A stretch of DNA of 64,000 bases from Mercurialis annua. Lineage: Eukaryota; Streptophyta; Magnoliopsida; Malpighiales; Euphorbiaceae. The notes under the pieces are model-generated. The model searched no databases. It was not told the DNA's origin and saw only the letters and a program-made list of their open reading frames with translations. The stretch spans positions 64,501 through 128,500 of the forward strand of contig NC_065572.1 of the NCBI RefSeq assembly GCF_937616625.2, read 5' to 3'. The translations under genes and the position numbers were made by a program. Below are positions 32,946-44,870 of the stretch, piece after piece; within the stretch, counting starts at the first letter, position 1, and the number at the start of each line of letters is the position of its first letter.

Positions 32946-33401
32946 TTAAGAAATAAATTCCACTTTGGTCCCTTCTTTCTTTATTTGTTACAATTCGTCC
33001 TTTAAACTTTTCTTTTATTCGATTTAGTCCATAACTAAATCAATTAACTCTTTAATCATAACTTGTACGTATTATCTATACCCGATAAATGTGAATCCCA
33101 ATATTAATATTTTCCCGTCAAAACATATAAATTTCTATTTTTTAGACTTAGTGGCTAAATTACCACTTTAGTCCCTGAACTTTGTCTTGGGGCTTTTCTT
33201 GACATTTCCCCTTTTTATTCCAATTCCAACTTTCTAGCTAGGAGATAATATTAAATACGTCATTATAAATCTCTCAGAAACCGACCTACTTAAAACTTAT
33301 TTATCTAAATCTTATCGGAAAATCTTCCGATATCGCCACTTTGGCGTCTCAAAACTGGACACGTGGTCCAATTAAATAATTAATTACTTTGGGGTATTAC
33401 A

Positions 33402-34369
33402 ATATTCTTATTGTCTTAAACACCGTCTAAAACTTCCATTTAGGTTCGAAGTTCATCCAATACGCGTAAGGGGTCAAAAAACACACCCAAACTCCCCTCC
33501 CTGAGCTATTTTGGGGACTGCAGAACAGCCCCAAAAACGGCCAAGCGAGCAGGGTTTAAATTTTCTGTCTTCAAATGAAATGAGGATACGATAACATTTT
33601 CTGAATGTTAATAACATTTTGCGAATATTACTAATTAGCTATCCTAAATTAGGTCAAATAAATTAATAATCGGGATAAAACAATAATTATTTTATTAAAT
33701 AACTTTTCCTGTGGTTATAATTAATCTCAACTCAAAACGTTGTCCGAATAACCGATAAATTATCGGGCTAACAAAATTCCTAGTTAAACTCAATTTTTAA
33801 AAAATTCCTTTTTCGGCCTACTTCGGGTTATCGAAATGCTTACTTAAAACAGTCCGATTATCAAATTAATTGAACATTCTTATTGTATGAAACACCGTCT
33901 AAAACTTCCACTTAGGTTCGAACTTCATCTGGTACGTGTAGGGGGTCAAATAACGCACCCAAACTCCCCTTCCTTAGCTGTTTTAGAAACTGCAAAACAG
34001 CCCCAAAAGCGGTCAAGCGAGCAAGGTTTAAAATTTCTGTCTTCAAATGAAATGAGGATCTGATAACATTTTTCGTACGTTAAATACCATTTTGCGAATG
34101 TTATTTAATTAGCTATCCAAATTAGCTTAATTATCGGGATAAACGATAATTAATTTATTAAATCACTTTTCTTCTTATTATAATTAATCTCAATTCAAAA
34201 ATTTGTCCGAATAACCGATGAATTATCGAGCTAACAAAATTCCTAGTTAAACTCAACTTTTCAGAAATCCCTTTTCCAGCCTACTTCGGGCTATAAAAAC
34301 GCTTACATAAAACAGTCTGATAACCAGACTAATTGAACATTCTTATTGTCTGAAACACCGTCTAAAACT
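33402..34369. repeat. Satellite array, long monomers
   Basis: Two units of about 470 bp, with GGTCAAA-AACGCACCC landmarks near 33474 and 33940. The block contains the full extra segment (GGCCAAGCGAGCAGGG to AATCGGGAT). It is broken at 34369 by a hAT-like fragment. Confidence 0.9.
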
Positions 34370-34852
34370 AGAGCTGGCCATGGGCCGGGTCAGGCAGTGA
34401 ATCGGCCCGGTCAAACCCGACCCGAAACCGGATTTAAACCGGCCCGGAACCGTGGAAATAGCGGTTCCGGGCCGGTTCCAAATTTTTTGAACCGTGAACC
34501 GGCGGTTCCGGGTCGGAACCAGCGGTTTAAGGGTCGAACCCGTCGATAAAAAATTAATTAGTTTTAATATATATGTTATATTTGTTTTAGATAATTTTTT
34601 TGGTTAACATAATATTTATAATTTGTTTTATTTCATTACTTTCTTTACAATATAATTTTCATGTGTTATTTTATTTTCAAATTAAACTTTTAAAAATTAA
34701 ATTTTAAATTTTACTTTCAATTTTTTTAAACCACTTTCAATTTTTTTGAACCGCGTGGAACCGTCGCTTAGACGGTTCCGGGCCGGTTCCATTTTTCTTG
34801 AACCATGACACGGCGGTTCCGAACCGGAACCGCCGGATTATGAACCGTGGCC
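34370..34852. mobile_element. hAT-like non-autonomous element, about 480 bp
   Basis: The left end AGAGCTGGCCATGGGCC matches the style of hAT transposon termini (GAGCTGGCCA). The right end, ...AACCGTGGCC, is its shortened inverted partner. Both arms are filled with GGTTCCGGGCCGGTTCC words in both orientations around an AT-rich core (34560-34740). Satellite sequence resumes with AAAAAACGCACC, missing about 48 bp of the unit, so the right end is probably truncated and no target duplication is left. Confidence 0.6.
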
Positions 34853-37800
34853 AAAAAACGCACCTAAACTCCCCATCCTGAGCTGTTTTGGGGTCTGCAC
34901 ATCAGCCCCAAAACGGACAAGCGAGCAGGGTTTTGATTTTCTGTCTTTAAATAAAATGAGGATATGATAACATTTTCCGTACAATAAATAACATTTTTCA
35001 AATGTTATTGAATTAGCTATCCAAAATTAGCTCAAATAAATTAAATATCGGGATAAAATGATAATTAATTTATTAAATCACTTTTCATGTGATTATAATT
35101 AATCGATCTCAACTCAAAACGTTGTCTGAATAACCGATAAATTATCAAGCTAATAAAATTCCTAGTTAAACTCAACTTTTCAAAAATCCCTTTTTCAACC
35201 TACTTCAGGCTTACTTAAAAGAGTTCGATTACCAATCTAATTGAACATTTTTATTGTCTGCAACACAGTCTAAAACATCCGTTTAGGTTCGAACTTCATC
35301 CGGTACGCGTAGGGGGTCAAAAAACGCACCCAAACTCCACTCTCTAAGCTCTTTTCAAGAATGCAGAACAGCCCCAAAAACGGCCAAGCGGACATGGTTT
35401 TAATTTTCTGTCTTCAAATGAAATGAAGATATGATAACATTTTCCGTACGTTAAATAACATTTTTTGAATGTTATTTAATTAGCCATCAAAATTAGCTCA
35501 AATAAATTAATTATCGGGATAAAAAAATAATTAATTTATTAAATCACTTTTCATGTGATTATAATTAATCTCAACTCAAAACGTTGTCTGAATAACCGAT
35601 AAATTATCGAGCTAACAAAATTCCTAGTTAAACTCGAGTTTTTAAAAAATCCCTTTTCCAGCCTACTTCTTACTATCAAAACGCTTACTTAAAATAGTCT
35701 GATTACCAAACTAATTTAACATTCTTATTGTCTGCAACACCGTCTAAAACTTCCATTTACGTTCAAACTTCATCTGGTACGCTTAGGAGGTCAAAAAAAC
35801 GCACCCAAACTCCCCTCCCTGAGCTGTTTAGGGGACTGCAAAACAGTCCCAAAAACGGACAAGCGAGCAGGGTTTTAATGTTCTGTCTTCAAATGAAATG
35901 AGGATATGATAACGTTTTCCGTACGTTAAATAACATTTTCCTAATGTTATTTTATTAGCCATCCAAAATTAGCTCAAATAAATTAATAATCAGGATAAAA
36001 CGATAATAAATTTGTTAAATCACTTTTCCTGTGATTATATTTAATCTCATCTCAAAACGTTGTCGAATAACCGATAAATTATCAAGCTAACAAAATTCCT
36101 AGTTAAATGCAACTTTCAAAAATCCCTTTTCAACCTACTTCGGGCTATCAAAAAGCTTACTTAAAACAGTCCGATTACAAAACAAATTGAACATTCTTAT
36201 TGTCTAAAACACCGTCTAAAACTTTCATTTAGGTTCGAATTTCGTCCGGTACGCGTAAGGGATCAAAAATTGCTCTCAAACTCCCTCTCCTGAGCTGTTT
36301 TGGGGACTGCAAAACAACCACGCGAGCAGGGTTTTAATTTTCTATCTTCAAATGAAATGAAGATACGATAACATTTTCCTTACGTTAAATAACATTTTCC
36401 GAATGTTAGTTTATTAGCTATCCAAATTAGCTAAAATAAATTAATTATCCGATAAAACGATAATTAATTTATTTATTAAATCACTGTTTCTATGATTATA
36501 ATTAATCTCCACTCAAAACGTTTTCCGAATAACCGATAAATTATCGAGCTAACAAAATTACTAGTTAAACTCAACTTTTCAAAAACCGCTTTTCTAGCCA
36601 ACTTCGAGCTATAAAAACGCTTACTATAAATAGTCTGATTACCAAAAAAATGAACATTCTTAATGTGTGCATCACTCTCTAAAACTTCCGTTGAGGTTCG
36701 AACTTTATCTGGTACGCGTGGGGATCAAAAAACGCACCCAAACTCCCTTCCCTGAACTGTTTTGAAGACTGCAGAACAGCCCAAAAACAGCCAAGCCGGC
36801 AGGGTTTTAATTTTCCGTCTTCAAATGAAATAAAGATATGATAACATTTTCCGTATGCTAAATAACATTTTCCGAATGTTATTTAATTAGCTAAAATAAA
36901 TTAATTATCAGGATAAAATGATAATTAATTAATTTATTAAATCACTATCATATGATTATAATTAACCTCAACTCAAAACGTTGTCCGAATAACCGATAAA
37001 TTATCGAGTTAACAAAATTCCTAGTTAATCTCAACTTTCCAAAAACCGCTTTTCTAGCCAACTTCTAACTATCAAAACACTTACTTAAAACAGTCTGATG
37101 ACCAAACAAATTGAACATTCTTATTATCTGCATCACCGTCTAAAACTTATGTTTACGTTCGAATCTCATTCGTACGCGTAGGGGTTAAAAAAACGCACCC
37201 AAACTCCCTTCTCTCAGCTGTTTTGGGGACTACAGAACAGCCCCAAAAACAGTCAAACGAGCAGGGGTTTAATTTTCTGTCTTCAAATGAAATGAAGATA
37301 CGATAACATTTTTCGTACGTTAAATAACATTTTCCGAATGTTTTTTAAATGGCTATCCGAATTAGCTAAAATAAATTAATTATCAGGATTAAATGATAAT
37401 TAATTTATTAAATCACTTTTCTTATGATTATAATTAATCTCAGCTCAAAACGTTGTCCGAATAACCGATAAATTATCGAGTTAACATAATTCCTAATTAA
37501 ACTCAACTTTTCAAAAACCGCTTTTCCAGCCAACTTCGGGCTATCAAAACGCTAACTCAAAACAGTCCGGTTACTAAACAAATTGAACATTCTTATTTTC
37601 TGCAACACCGTGTAAAACTTCCATTTAGTTTTGAACTTCATCTGATACGCGTAGGGAGTCAAAAAACGCACCCAAACTTCCTTCCCTAAGCTGTGTTTGG
37701 GACTGCAGAACAGCCATAAAAATAGCCAAGCGTGTAGGGTTTCACTTTTCTATCTTCAAATGAAATGAAGATACGATAATATTTTTTGTGCATTAAATAA

Positions 37801-38398
37801 CATTTTCCGAATATTATTTAATTAGCTATCCGAATTAGCTAAAATAAATTATTTATCGGGATAAAATAATAATTAATTTATAAATCACTTTTGCCTTTGA
37901 TTATAATTAATCTCAGCTCAAAACGTTGTCCGAATAATTGATAAATTATCGAGCTAACAAAATTCTTAGTTAAACTCAACTTTTCAAAAACCGCTTTTCT
38001 AGCCAACTTCAGTCTATCAAAACACTTACTTAAAACAGTTCAATTACTAAACAAATTGAATATTCTTATTGTCTACAACACCGTCTAAAACTTCCGTTTA
38101 GGTTCGAACTTCATCCGGTATGCGTAGGAGGTCAAAAAACGCACCCAAACTCCTTTCCCTGGGCTGCTTTGGGGACTGCGGAACAGCCCAAAAAACAGCC
38201 AAGCGAGCAGGGTTTTAATTTTCTATCTTCAAATGAAATGAAGATACGATAATATTTTTCGTACGTTAAATAACATTTTCCGAATGTTGTTAAATTGGCC
38301 ATCCAAATTATCTAAAATAAATTAATTATCGAGATAAAATGATAATTAATTTATTAAATCACTTTTCCTTAGATTATAATTAATCTCAGCTCAAAACG
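34853..38398. repeat. Satellite array, long monomers (about 470 bp)
   Basis: About seven and a half tandem units, with GGTCAAAAAACGCACCC-like sites near 35307, 35779, 36258, 36721, 37184, 37656 and 38129. Every unit carries the extra block, including a TTAAATAACATT..AATGTTATTTAA hairpin in its better copies. Divergence between neighbours is higher than in the short-monomer block, which suggests an older part of the array. Confidence 0.92.
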
Positions 38399-39797
38399 TG
38401 TTACGACCCAATTTCATGGATCGCGACCGGCGCTAAGATATGGATAATGTAGTACAAAAACTTATAACTAGCCTTACGGAAAAACAAACAAACACATAAA
38501 CCTACAAGAAAACCACTGCTCGGGGGAAACCAGGACTCCAACCTAATTCTAGCAATTTATAATTTCAATTGTGGAATAAATAAACGCTCGATCAATTCCG
38601 AGTCTCCAAACATGGCATAATAATAAATCTAGAGTTAATAATATAATGCCAAACAATAATAAAACCAGTCAGACCAATCCGACAATAAAGTAGACTAATA
38701 AAGAATTCTAGTATCTAATGCGGTCTAAGAATGAAATCAGTTTGACAGTTGTATTAAAATAAATAAAAACCTCAAAGGAAAAATAAAGAATCAGAGAGCA
38801 GCTGACTCACTCAAAATCATAAACCTAGAAAATAGGGATAACAACGGGGTCAGATATACTGAGATAAGTTCATACCACTATTTACATTTATTAAGTGGAA
38901 AACCTTTAAAACAGTTAAAACATTTTATATAAGCATTGCGATTAATAGTTGGAACCCTAAACCACAAATATATAGTTTGTATACTTTAATCCAAAATGTC
39001 TGGTCCCGAGAGTTAAGTTACACCGAGTTACCACCGATAGCACTTAATCCATAATTAGAGACCCGAGAGCTCAGCTATACCGAATTACTCTACTAGGTTC
39101 CGAGAGCTAGGGTACCACCGAGTTACCCCAAATTATAATTTACCTTACCAGATCAATACTGGTGCGCACGCAGTCCTAATGATGCCCATCAGGTAGCATG
39201 TTCCAACTAAGAGCCATAATGAGAAAACATTTTGAAATAAGCATATACAATATATATATAGCAAAATAACAATTTATCTAATATAGCGGTAAATAGTAAA
39301 TATAAACTCACTGGTTGCTATCCCTGTGATAACTGGCAAGCAACCTAATCTTGGCTCGCCTCAGAACCAGGAACGGTCGACGAGTCTAAACAAATATAAA
39401 TAAATATTAAAACGGACCTTAATTCTAGAGAGTATTAGACACCACATAGGACTAGCACAATTAATAAGTTAAGGTATAGCCGCACAGAGTAAACACAGTA
39501 CTCAAATAAATTATAAGTCACAAACAAAACAAGTCTATTGAGTTCTCGCTTTAAAATCTGCTTCGAAAAATATTATTTAAATAATATATTAATTCGATTT
39601 CCAAATAATGGGTTAGCCGAGTTACCTAAACTATCAAGCTAACTTCACATGACGGGCGACCCAAGTCTAACCTGACCCAAACATTTTATCAAAAAAATAT
39701 AAATCATAGCTTATAATTCTCTAAATAGCAATTTTGATAAAATAATAATTCATAATTAAAACGGAACTCAATAGCTTCAAATAAAAGTAAACAATAG
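38399..39797 (-). mobile_element. LTR fragment 3, related to the two solo LTRs
   Basis: It starts TGTTACGACCC, then an ACCGGCGCTA word, aligning with the TGTCACGACCC..ACCGGCGCTA start of LTR 2 read on the plus strand, so the LTR itself is on the minus strand. Repeated CCGAGAG and ACCGAGTTACC words occur at 39000-39130. The other end has no TGTAATACCCC and runs into satellite at about 39798, so the element is truncated by at least the promoter half. Confidence 0.6.
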
Positions 39798-40832
39798 AAC
39801 TTCCCTAAGCTGTTTTGGGGACTGCTGAACAGCCCCATGAAGATGTGATAACATTTTCCGTACGTTAAATAACATTTTCCGAATGTTATTTAATTAAATA
39901 TCAAAATTAGCTAAGATAAATTAATTATCGGAATAAAACGCAAATCAATTTATTAAACACTTATCCTTTGATTAAAATTAATCTCAACTCAAAACGGTGT
40001 CTGAATGACCGATAAATTTTCGAGCTAACGAAATTCCTAGTTAAACTCAACTTTTCAAAAACCGCTTTTCTAGCCAACTTCGGACTATCACAATGCTTAC
40101 ATAAAATAGTCTGATTATTAAACAAATTGAACATTCTTATTGTCTGCAACACCGTCTAGAACTTCCGTTGAGGTTCGAACTTCATTCGATACGCGTAGGG
40201 GGTCAAAAAAACGCACCCAAATTTCCTTCCATGGGCTATTTTGGGGACTGCAGAACAGGCTCACAAACAGCCAAGCGAGCAGGATTTTAATTTTCTATCT
40301 TCAAATGAAATGAAGATATGATAACATTATCCGTACGTTAAATAACTTTTTCCGAATGCTATTTAATTAGCTATCCAAATTAGCTAAAATAAATTAATTA
40401 TCGGAATAAAACGATAACTAATTTATTAAATCACTTATCCTTTGATTATAATTAATCTCAACTCAAAACGTTGTCCGAATAACCGATAAATTATTGAGCT
40501 AAGGAAATTCCTAGTTAAATTCAACTTTTCAAAAACCGTTTTTCTAGCCAACTTCGGGCTATTAAAACGCTTACTTAATATAGTCTGATTACTAAACAAA
40601 TTGAACATTCTTATTATCTGCAACACCGTCTAAAACTTCCGTTTAGGTTCGAACTTCATCTGATACGCGTAAGGGTCAAAAAAAGCACCCACACTTCCTT
40701 CCCTGGGCTATTTTGGGGATTGCTGGACAGCCCCAAAATAGCCAAGCGAGCAGGGTTTTAATTTTCTATCTTCAAATGAAATGAAGATATGATAACATTT
40801 TCCGTATGTTAAATAACATTTTCCGGATGTTA
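39798..40832. repeat. Satellite array, last long monomers
   Basis: About two units. The array ends at about 40832 in the middle of the TTAAATAACATTTTCCGGATGTTATTT hairpin region, where unrelated AT-rich DNA starts. This is the right border of the satellite block. Confidence 0.88.
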
Positions 40833-41600
40833 TTTTTAAAACAAAAGGCTTTTCTTTTTAATAAAATAATAATTTTTTTTTGCAATGATGGGTGGCAGTC
40901 TCCGAGAAACGGTTGGTGCGATGAGATTTTTTTTTAAAAAGAAAATTAAAAGAAATTGAAATAATTGAAATTCATTCGTCTTTCTCATGGATTTGTCTCG
41001 TGGGAGACAGACGATTTTTAATTATTTTAATTTAAAAAAAAATTAATTTGATATTTTAAAAAATATTTATTTTTAAAAAAATTATTTAGATATATTTAAT
41101 TGATTTATATTTAATAAAAAATATTATTAATTTTTTATATTAGTGAAGATGGTTCTTTTAAATTAATTATAATATTGAGTAATATTTAAAATATTTGTTA
41201 AAATTTAACGTATTAAAAAAAGATCAATTTAATGCTTGAGGGTGTAATTGAAACCAAAAGATGTGATTTTTATATTGGAGGTGCAACTGAAACCGAAAGA
41301 TCATAATTTTGGTAAAATTTGTGGTTGTGTAACGTGAGAGTGCAATCGAATTGGGGCTAAAAGATGAGGGGGTTTTTAAGGAGATTAGCTTTATTTTTTT
41401 GTAATTTTAGTCGCTAAATAATCTTCCTTTTATTCTTGATTCTTCTACCAAATTTTGTAACCGTCATATTTGACGGAGCGGATCAGTCGGGCGAGCTAAT
41501 CTGCATAAGTACTTTTTTTTTTTTGGTTGACAATCATTCCCCATAAGTACATCTAACACAACTGTAAAAGCAAAAACAAGAAATCGGGAAGAAAAACGAG
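40833..41600. other. AT-rich intergenic DNA upstream of the WBP2-like gene
   Basis: No gene. It holds A/T runs, a GAGACAGACGA word near 41010, and two similar lines with GTGCAACTGAAACC-type text (41237-41320). The 5' UTR and promoter of the following gene should be in the last few hundred bases, but I cannot place a TATA box. Confidence 0.4.
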
Positions 41601-43785
41601 ATGGCTTCGAATCCCCAGCTCTTGGAAGATGGAATGCCCGTTCCATTTGTAAACGAGATGTTTGTTTTAGCAAGAGACGGCGTTGAGTTTGCGATCGATA
41701 AGATCCCAGGGTGAGTTCTTCTTCCCCCTTCCTTTATATTTTGTTTGTTCTTCTGAAATTATAAAACAACAAAATTTAGAATATTATTCAAGGAAAGATG
41801 TAGATGGATGCTAATTTTATATTACGGCGGCAATTGGAGTGGGTTTTCTATTATAATTAGAGATGTGCTTTATTTCTTAATTAGGTACTCCAATTTGAAC
41901 TGATTTAGGATTAATAAATTAACTCAATTACAACTTGAGATGATATCACATATAACCCGATAATCACATTTCAGTTCAGACTGAACTTCAAGTTTAGGTT
42001 TATTATCATATCTTCATTGATTTTTTCCTTCATATCTTAGGGTTTATTGTAAAAAAAAAACAAAATTCTGTGTTTTGCAATTACTTTAAAACTTGGAAAA
42101 TTTCCTTACCAACTATGAATATTTTGGTAAATCGGAAGACCGTTCTATTTTTTTAATTAAAAACGCAGACGACTGTCGGAATCAGCATATTTTCATGGAC
42201 AATTGGTCGGTGTTCCGATTTGCTAGAACATGAAAGTTGGTGCCTGAATTTGCTTAGTTTTAAAATTTGTGTCGTAATTGCAAATCACGCTAAAGTTCAT
42301 GATTTAATTTGCATTTAACCTAAAATGTTATTTCGAAAACTCAAAAATATTTTTTTTTCCCAAACACCTAAGCTGATTAGGGCTGATCACCAATTAATTA
42401 GGAATGGGTAATAGGATTACACTGTCAGCCTGCAAGTGGCTTTTCCTGCAGCATATTACAGCAGACATGAACTCTCAAAAGCTATGATTGGATTGAACTA
42501 GAAGAAAAGTTTTAACTTGAGTGAGAGTTTAAATAAAGTGAGAACTTAATGGTAAGTTGTGTTCATAATTGCAGAAGCAACGGAGGCCATGTGAAAGCTA
42601 AGGGAATAATTTATTTGTCGAATATACGCATGGTTTTTGTTGCAAGTAAACCTGCTGGAAATTTCCGTGCTTTTGATTTGCCTCTGGTAAGTGGATAGAT
42701 AATTCTATATCTGCTCCTACTGTATATTAATTTCATTTCTTTTGTTATATATAAATAAGATTTGTCTCTATCACTCTTTTTACTTTATTTTTTCTGTTCG
42801 AGTCTTTATTCTCTTAATATAAAGATGGTAGCTGCTGGTCTTGAGGACCAAATTTAACGAATTGTTAGCTTTTTCTAGACTATTACTGTTTTTCCTTGTG
42901 TAATTGATGTCGTTTCTGTTAGAGATCATAGGCCAGCTTTTCTCTTCAGAATACTCATTGATCTCATCCCAAAGTTGCTTTGCTATGGTAGTGTATAAGA
43001 AAGCCTTTACTAGATCTTTGCAATGCTTCAACTGTGTTCCTTGGTGATCTTTAATAATGGCTGGTCCTGACATGCTTACATTTTATTACCTGAAATGTCT
43101 TCATTTTAATTATTATTTTGTAAATCTGGTGTATACTGTTACACGTTAGTACCTTTTTTGCTTTGTTCAATTACTTTGCTTTACAGCTTTATATCCATGG
43201 AGAAAAATTCAACCAACCAATATTCCTTTGCAACAATGTGTCTGGCCTTGTGGAACCAGTAAGTACGATGATACAGGGTTTTCAATTGTTGTCCTTCAGA
43301 AATTTTTCTTGATAAAACCTGATTGTATTAGCACGTCTCCTCAGGTAGTCCCACAAAATGAAAACAGGGCTCTCTACTCCACTCACTCATTTAAAATCTT
43401 GTTCAAGGAAGGGGGGTGTGGAACCTTCATTCCGCTTTTCTTTAATTTGATCTCAGCAGTGAGGCAATATAATCAACAGTCTACATCTGCAACGGGGCCT
43501 CCGATTAATCCCTTACAAGCATCCCAAACTCCAGTTGATGAAATGATGAGACATGCGTAAGTTGAATACTTCCATTCAGCATTATGTTGAACAAAAAAAC
43601 TGAATCAGTTGTCTGTTTGAATATCGACTCTGCATTTGTGCAGATACTGACTGTGTGGTAATTGCTCATTTTGCAGATATGTTGATCCTAATGATCCAAC
43701 AAGAATATTTCTGCAGCAGCCAACTCCGCAGTCAGAATTGAGGCGGCGCACATACCAGTTGTCTCCTGCTGAACGCTCCATATGA
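41601..43785 (+). CDS. WBP2-like GRAM-domain protein
   Basis: Five exons join cleanly by GT-AG splicing: 41601-41710, 42575-42686, 43187-43258, 43345-43556 and 43677-43785, giving 204 residues. The protein reads MPVPFVNEMFVLARDGVEF, then GGHVKAKGIIYLSNIRMVF, THSFKILFKEGGCGTFIPL and a DPNDPTRIFLQQP tail. It matches the plant WBP2-like (WW-domain-binding protein 2 homologue; At5g11680-type) family. The GRAM domain, about residues 30-135, is a PH-like fold that binds membranes or phosphoinositides. Animal WBP2 works with WW-domain partners through PPxY motifs, which are absent here, so that role should not be assumed. The start ATG is the only one in frame with the family N-terminus. It is the first intact host gene to the right of the satellite block. 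The plant function is not established. Confidence 0.9.
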
Positions 43786-44233
43786 TGCATTCTGTTGAAT
43801 GATGTACATGTCATACTTTTGAACCAAATGCAAGCAAAATGTTATATTATTTGATTAAACAGTAACTATATACTGTAAAGTCCAGTAATATGATTGGAAA
43901 GTTGAGTGTGATCTTTTATCTTTAATTTATACTTGATCTTGCTGTTTGATGCGTTATGCTCGTTTGTGATCTTATATGTATTTGACATGCTTATTATGCA
44001 ACCGGCTCCTGGTCTTAACCAATAGCCTAGAACCACATCTGGTTTCAACTTATGATATGCATTAGCAGCTTCACAAGTTCTCTCTGATTGCTTACATGTA
44101 TTGCGCCTCTGATCATAAACCACCAAGAAATACCGCAGATGAGATGAGCAAATCTGCTCTTGAAGTAATTATGTCACCTTTGCAGCAGCTAAATGCACCC
44201 AATTGATTTTTGAAACCTATAAATAGCTCATAA
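43786..44233 (+). other. 3' flank of the WBP2-like gene
   Basis: About 450 bp with no gene. It probably contains the 3' UTR; AT-rich polyadenylation-like words occur around 43840-43930. It ends at the Helitron. Confidence 0.4.
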
Positions 44234-44870
44234 TTAGGTTGATGCCCGCGCGTTGCGCGGACAAGAATAAATAATATTATTATAATCAATTTTAATTCAA
44301 TTTTTTTTTAATTTACATTTTGTTAGTTTGATTTATCTATTGTCAAATTTAATATAACTAGTGTCGCTTTACGTGTTTCACACATAATAGTGTGACTCGT
44401 CAAATTATCAAATGAAATTTAAAATAATAGTTAATTTGAAATAGTTTATCTTATTACAAACTTTAGATGACTATTTTGATTGTTTAAAAAAATTAATTGG
44501 TACACAAATTTTATAATTATAGATAATTTTAATAGAAAATATAAAGTAAAAATTAAAATAGTAGTTCATTGAAATAGTTTATCCTATTTGGAATTCTATA
44601 CAATTAAAAAATAATTAAAATAGTAATCATTAAATAGTCAAAGTAGTTTATTTTAATTAGTACTCTATACAATTATCTCAACACAATAGTTTCTTTTGTT
44701 TAGTACTCTAACTTATATTGACATAATTGTTTATTTTAGTTAGTACTCTAATTTTAAAAGATTATCGTAATAGTTTTTAATTAACAATTAAATTTTATAA
44801 GTGAAAATGACATTAATGTAAATGTGTCCCCCCCCCCCCCCTCCATCCGTGCTTTTATATATAGTACAGA
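44234..44870 (-). mobile_element. Non-autonomous Helitron, 637 bp
   Basis: On the minus strand the element starts TCTGTACTATATATAAAAGC and ends in a GC hairpin (CCGCGC-AAC-GCGCGG), then GGCATCAACCTAA. It sits between a host A and a host T, and has no target duplication. These are the standard Helitron rules: A^TC at the 5' end, hairpin and CTRR^T at the 3' end. It has no Rep/helicase ORF. A C run of about 14 lies near its 5' end (44828-44841). Confidence 0.8.

Larger units (their letters stand above)
30832..33401 (-). mobile_element. Solo LTR 2, 2.57 kb, same family as LTR 1, inverted
   Basis: Read on the minus strand it starts TGTAATACCCCAAAG and ends GGGTCGTGACA, with the 5-bp duplication ATATT on both sides (30827-30831 and 33402-33406). 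Shared features with LTR 1 include both termini, a TATA box (complement of 32938-32945), a GTAAG donor-like site (GT at 32776-32775), the CAGTATTT hairpin (31341-31360), an acceptor-like TTTTCAG next to 31317, and the block around ACTACACCGTAGTC (about 31582). A 45-bp segment with CTAACTCGCTGGTGGCCC is duplicated (about 31534 and 31636). It lacks the foldback insertion and carries its own, different hairpin cassette. Confidence 0.88.

Noticed and set aside
43228..43560. A 110-codon ORF reading through an intron of the WBP2-like gene
   Set aside because: It joins an intron to exon 4. The five-exon model matches the protein family without it.
44828..44841. Run of about 14 C residues
   Set aside because: A simple mononucleotide run inside the Helitron. 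Its length may also be a sequencing artefact.
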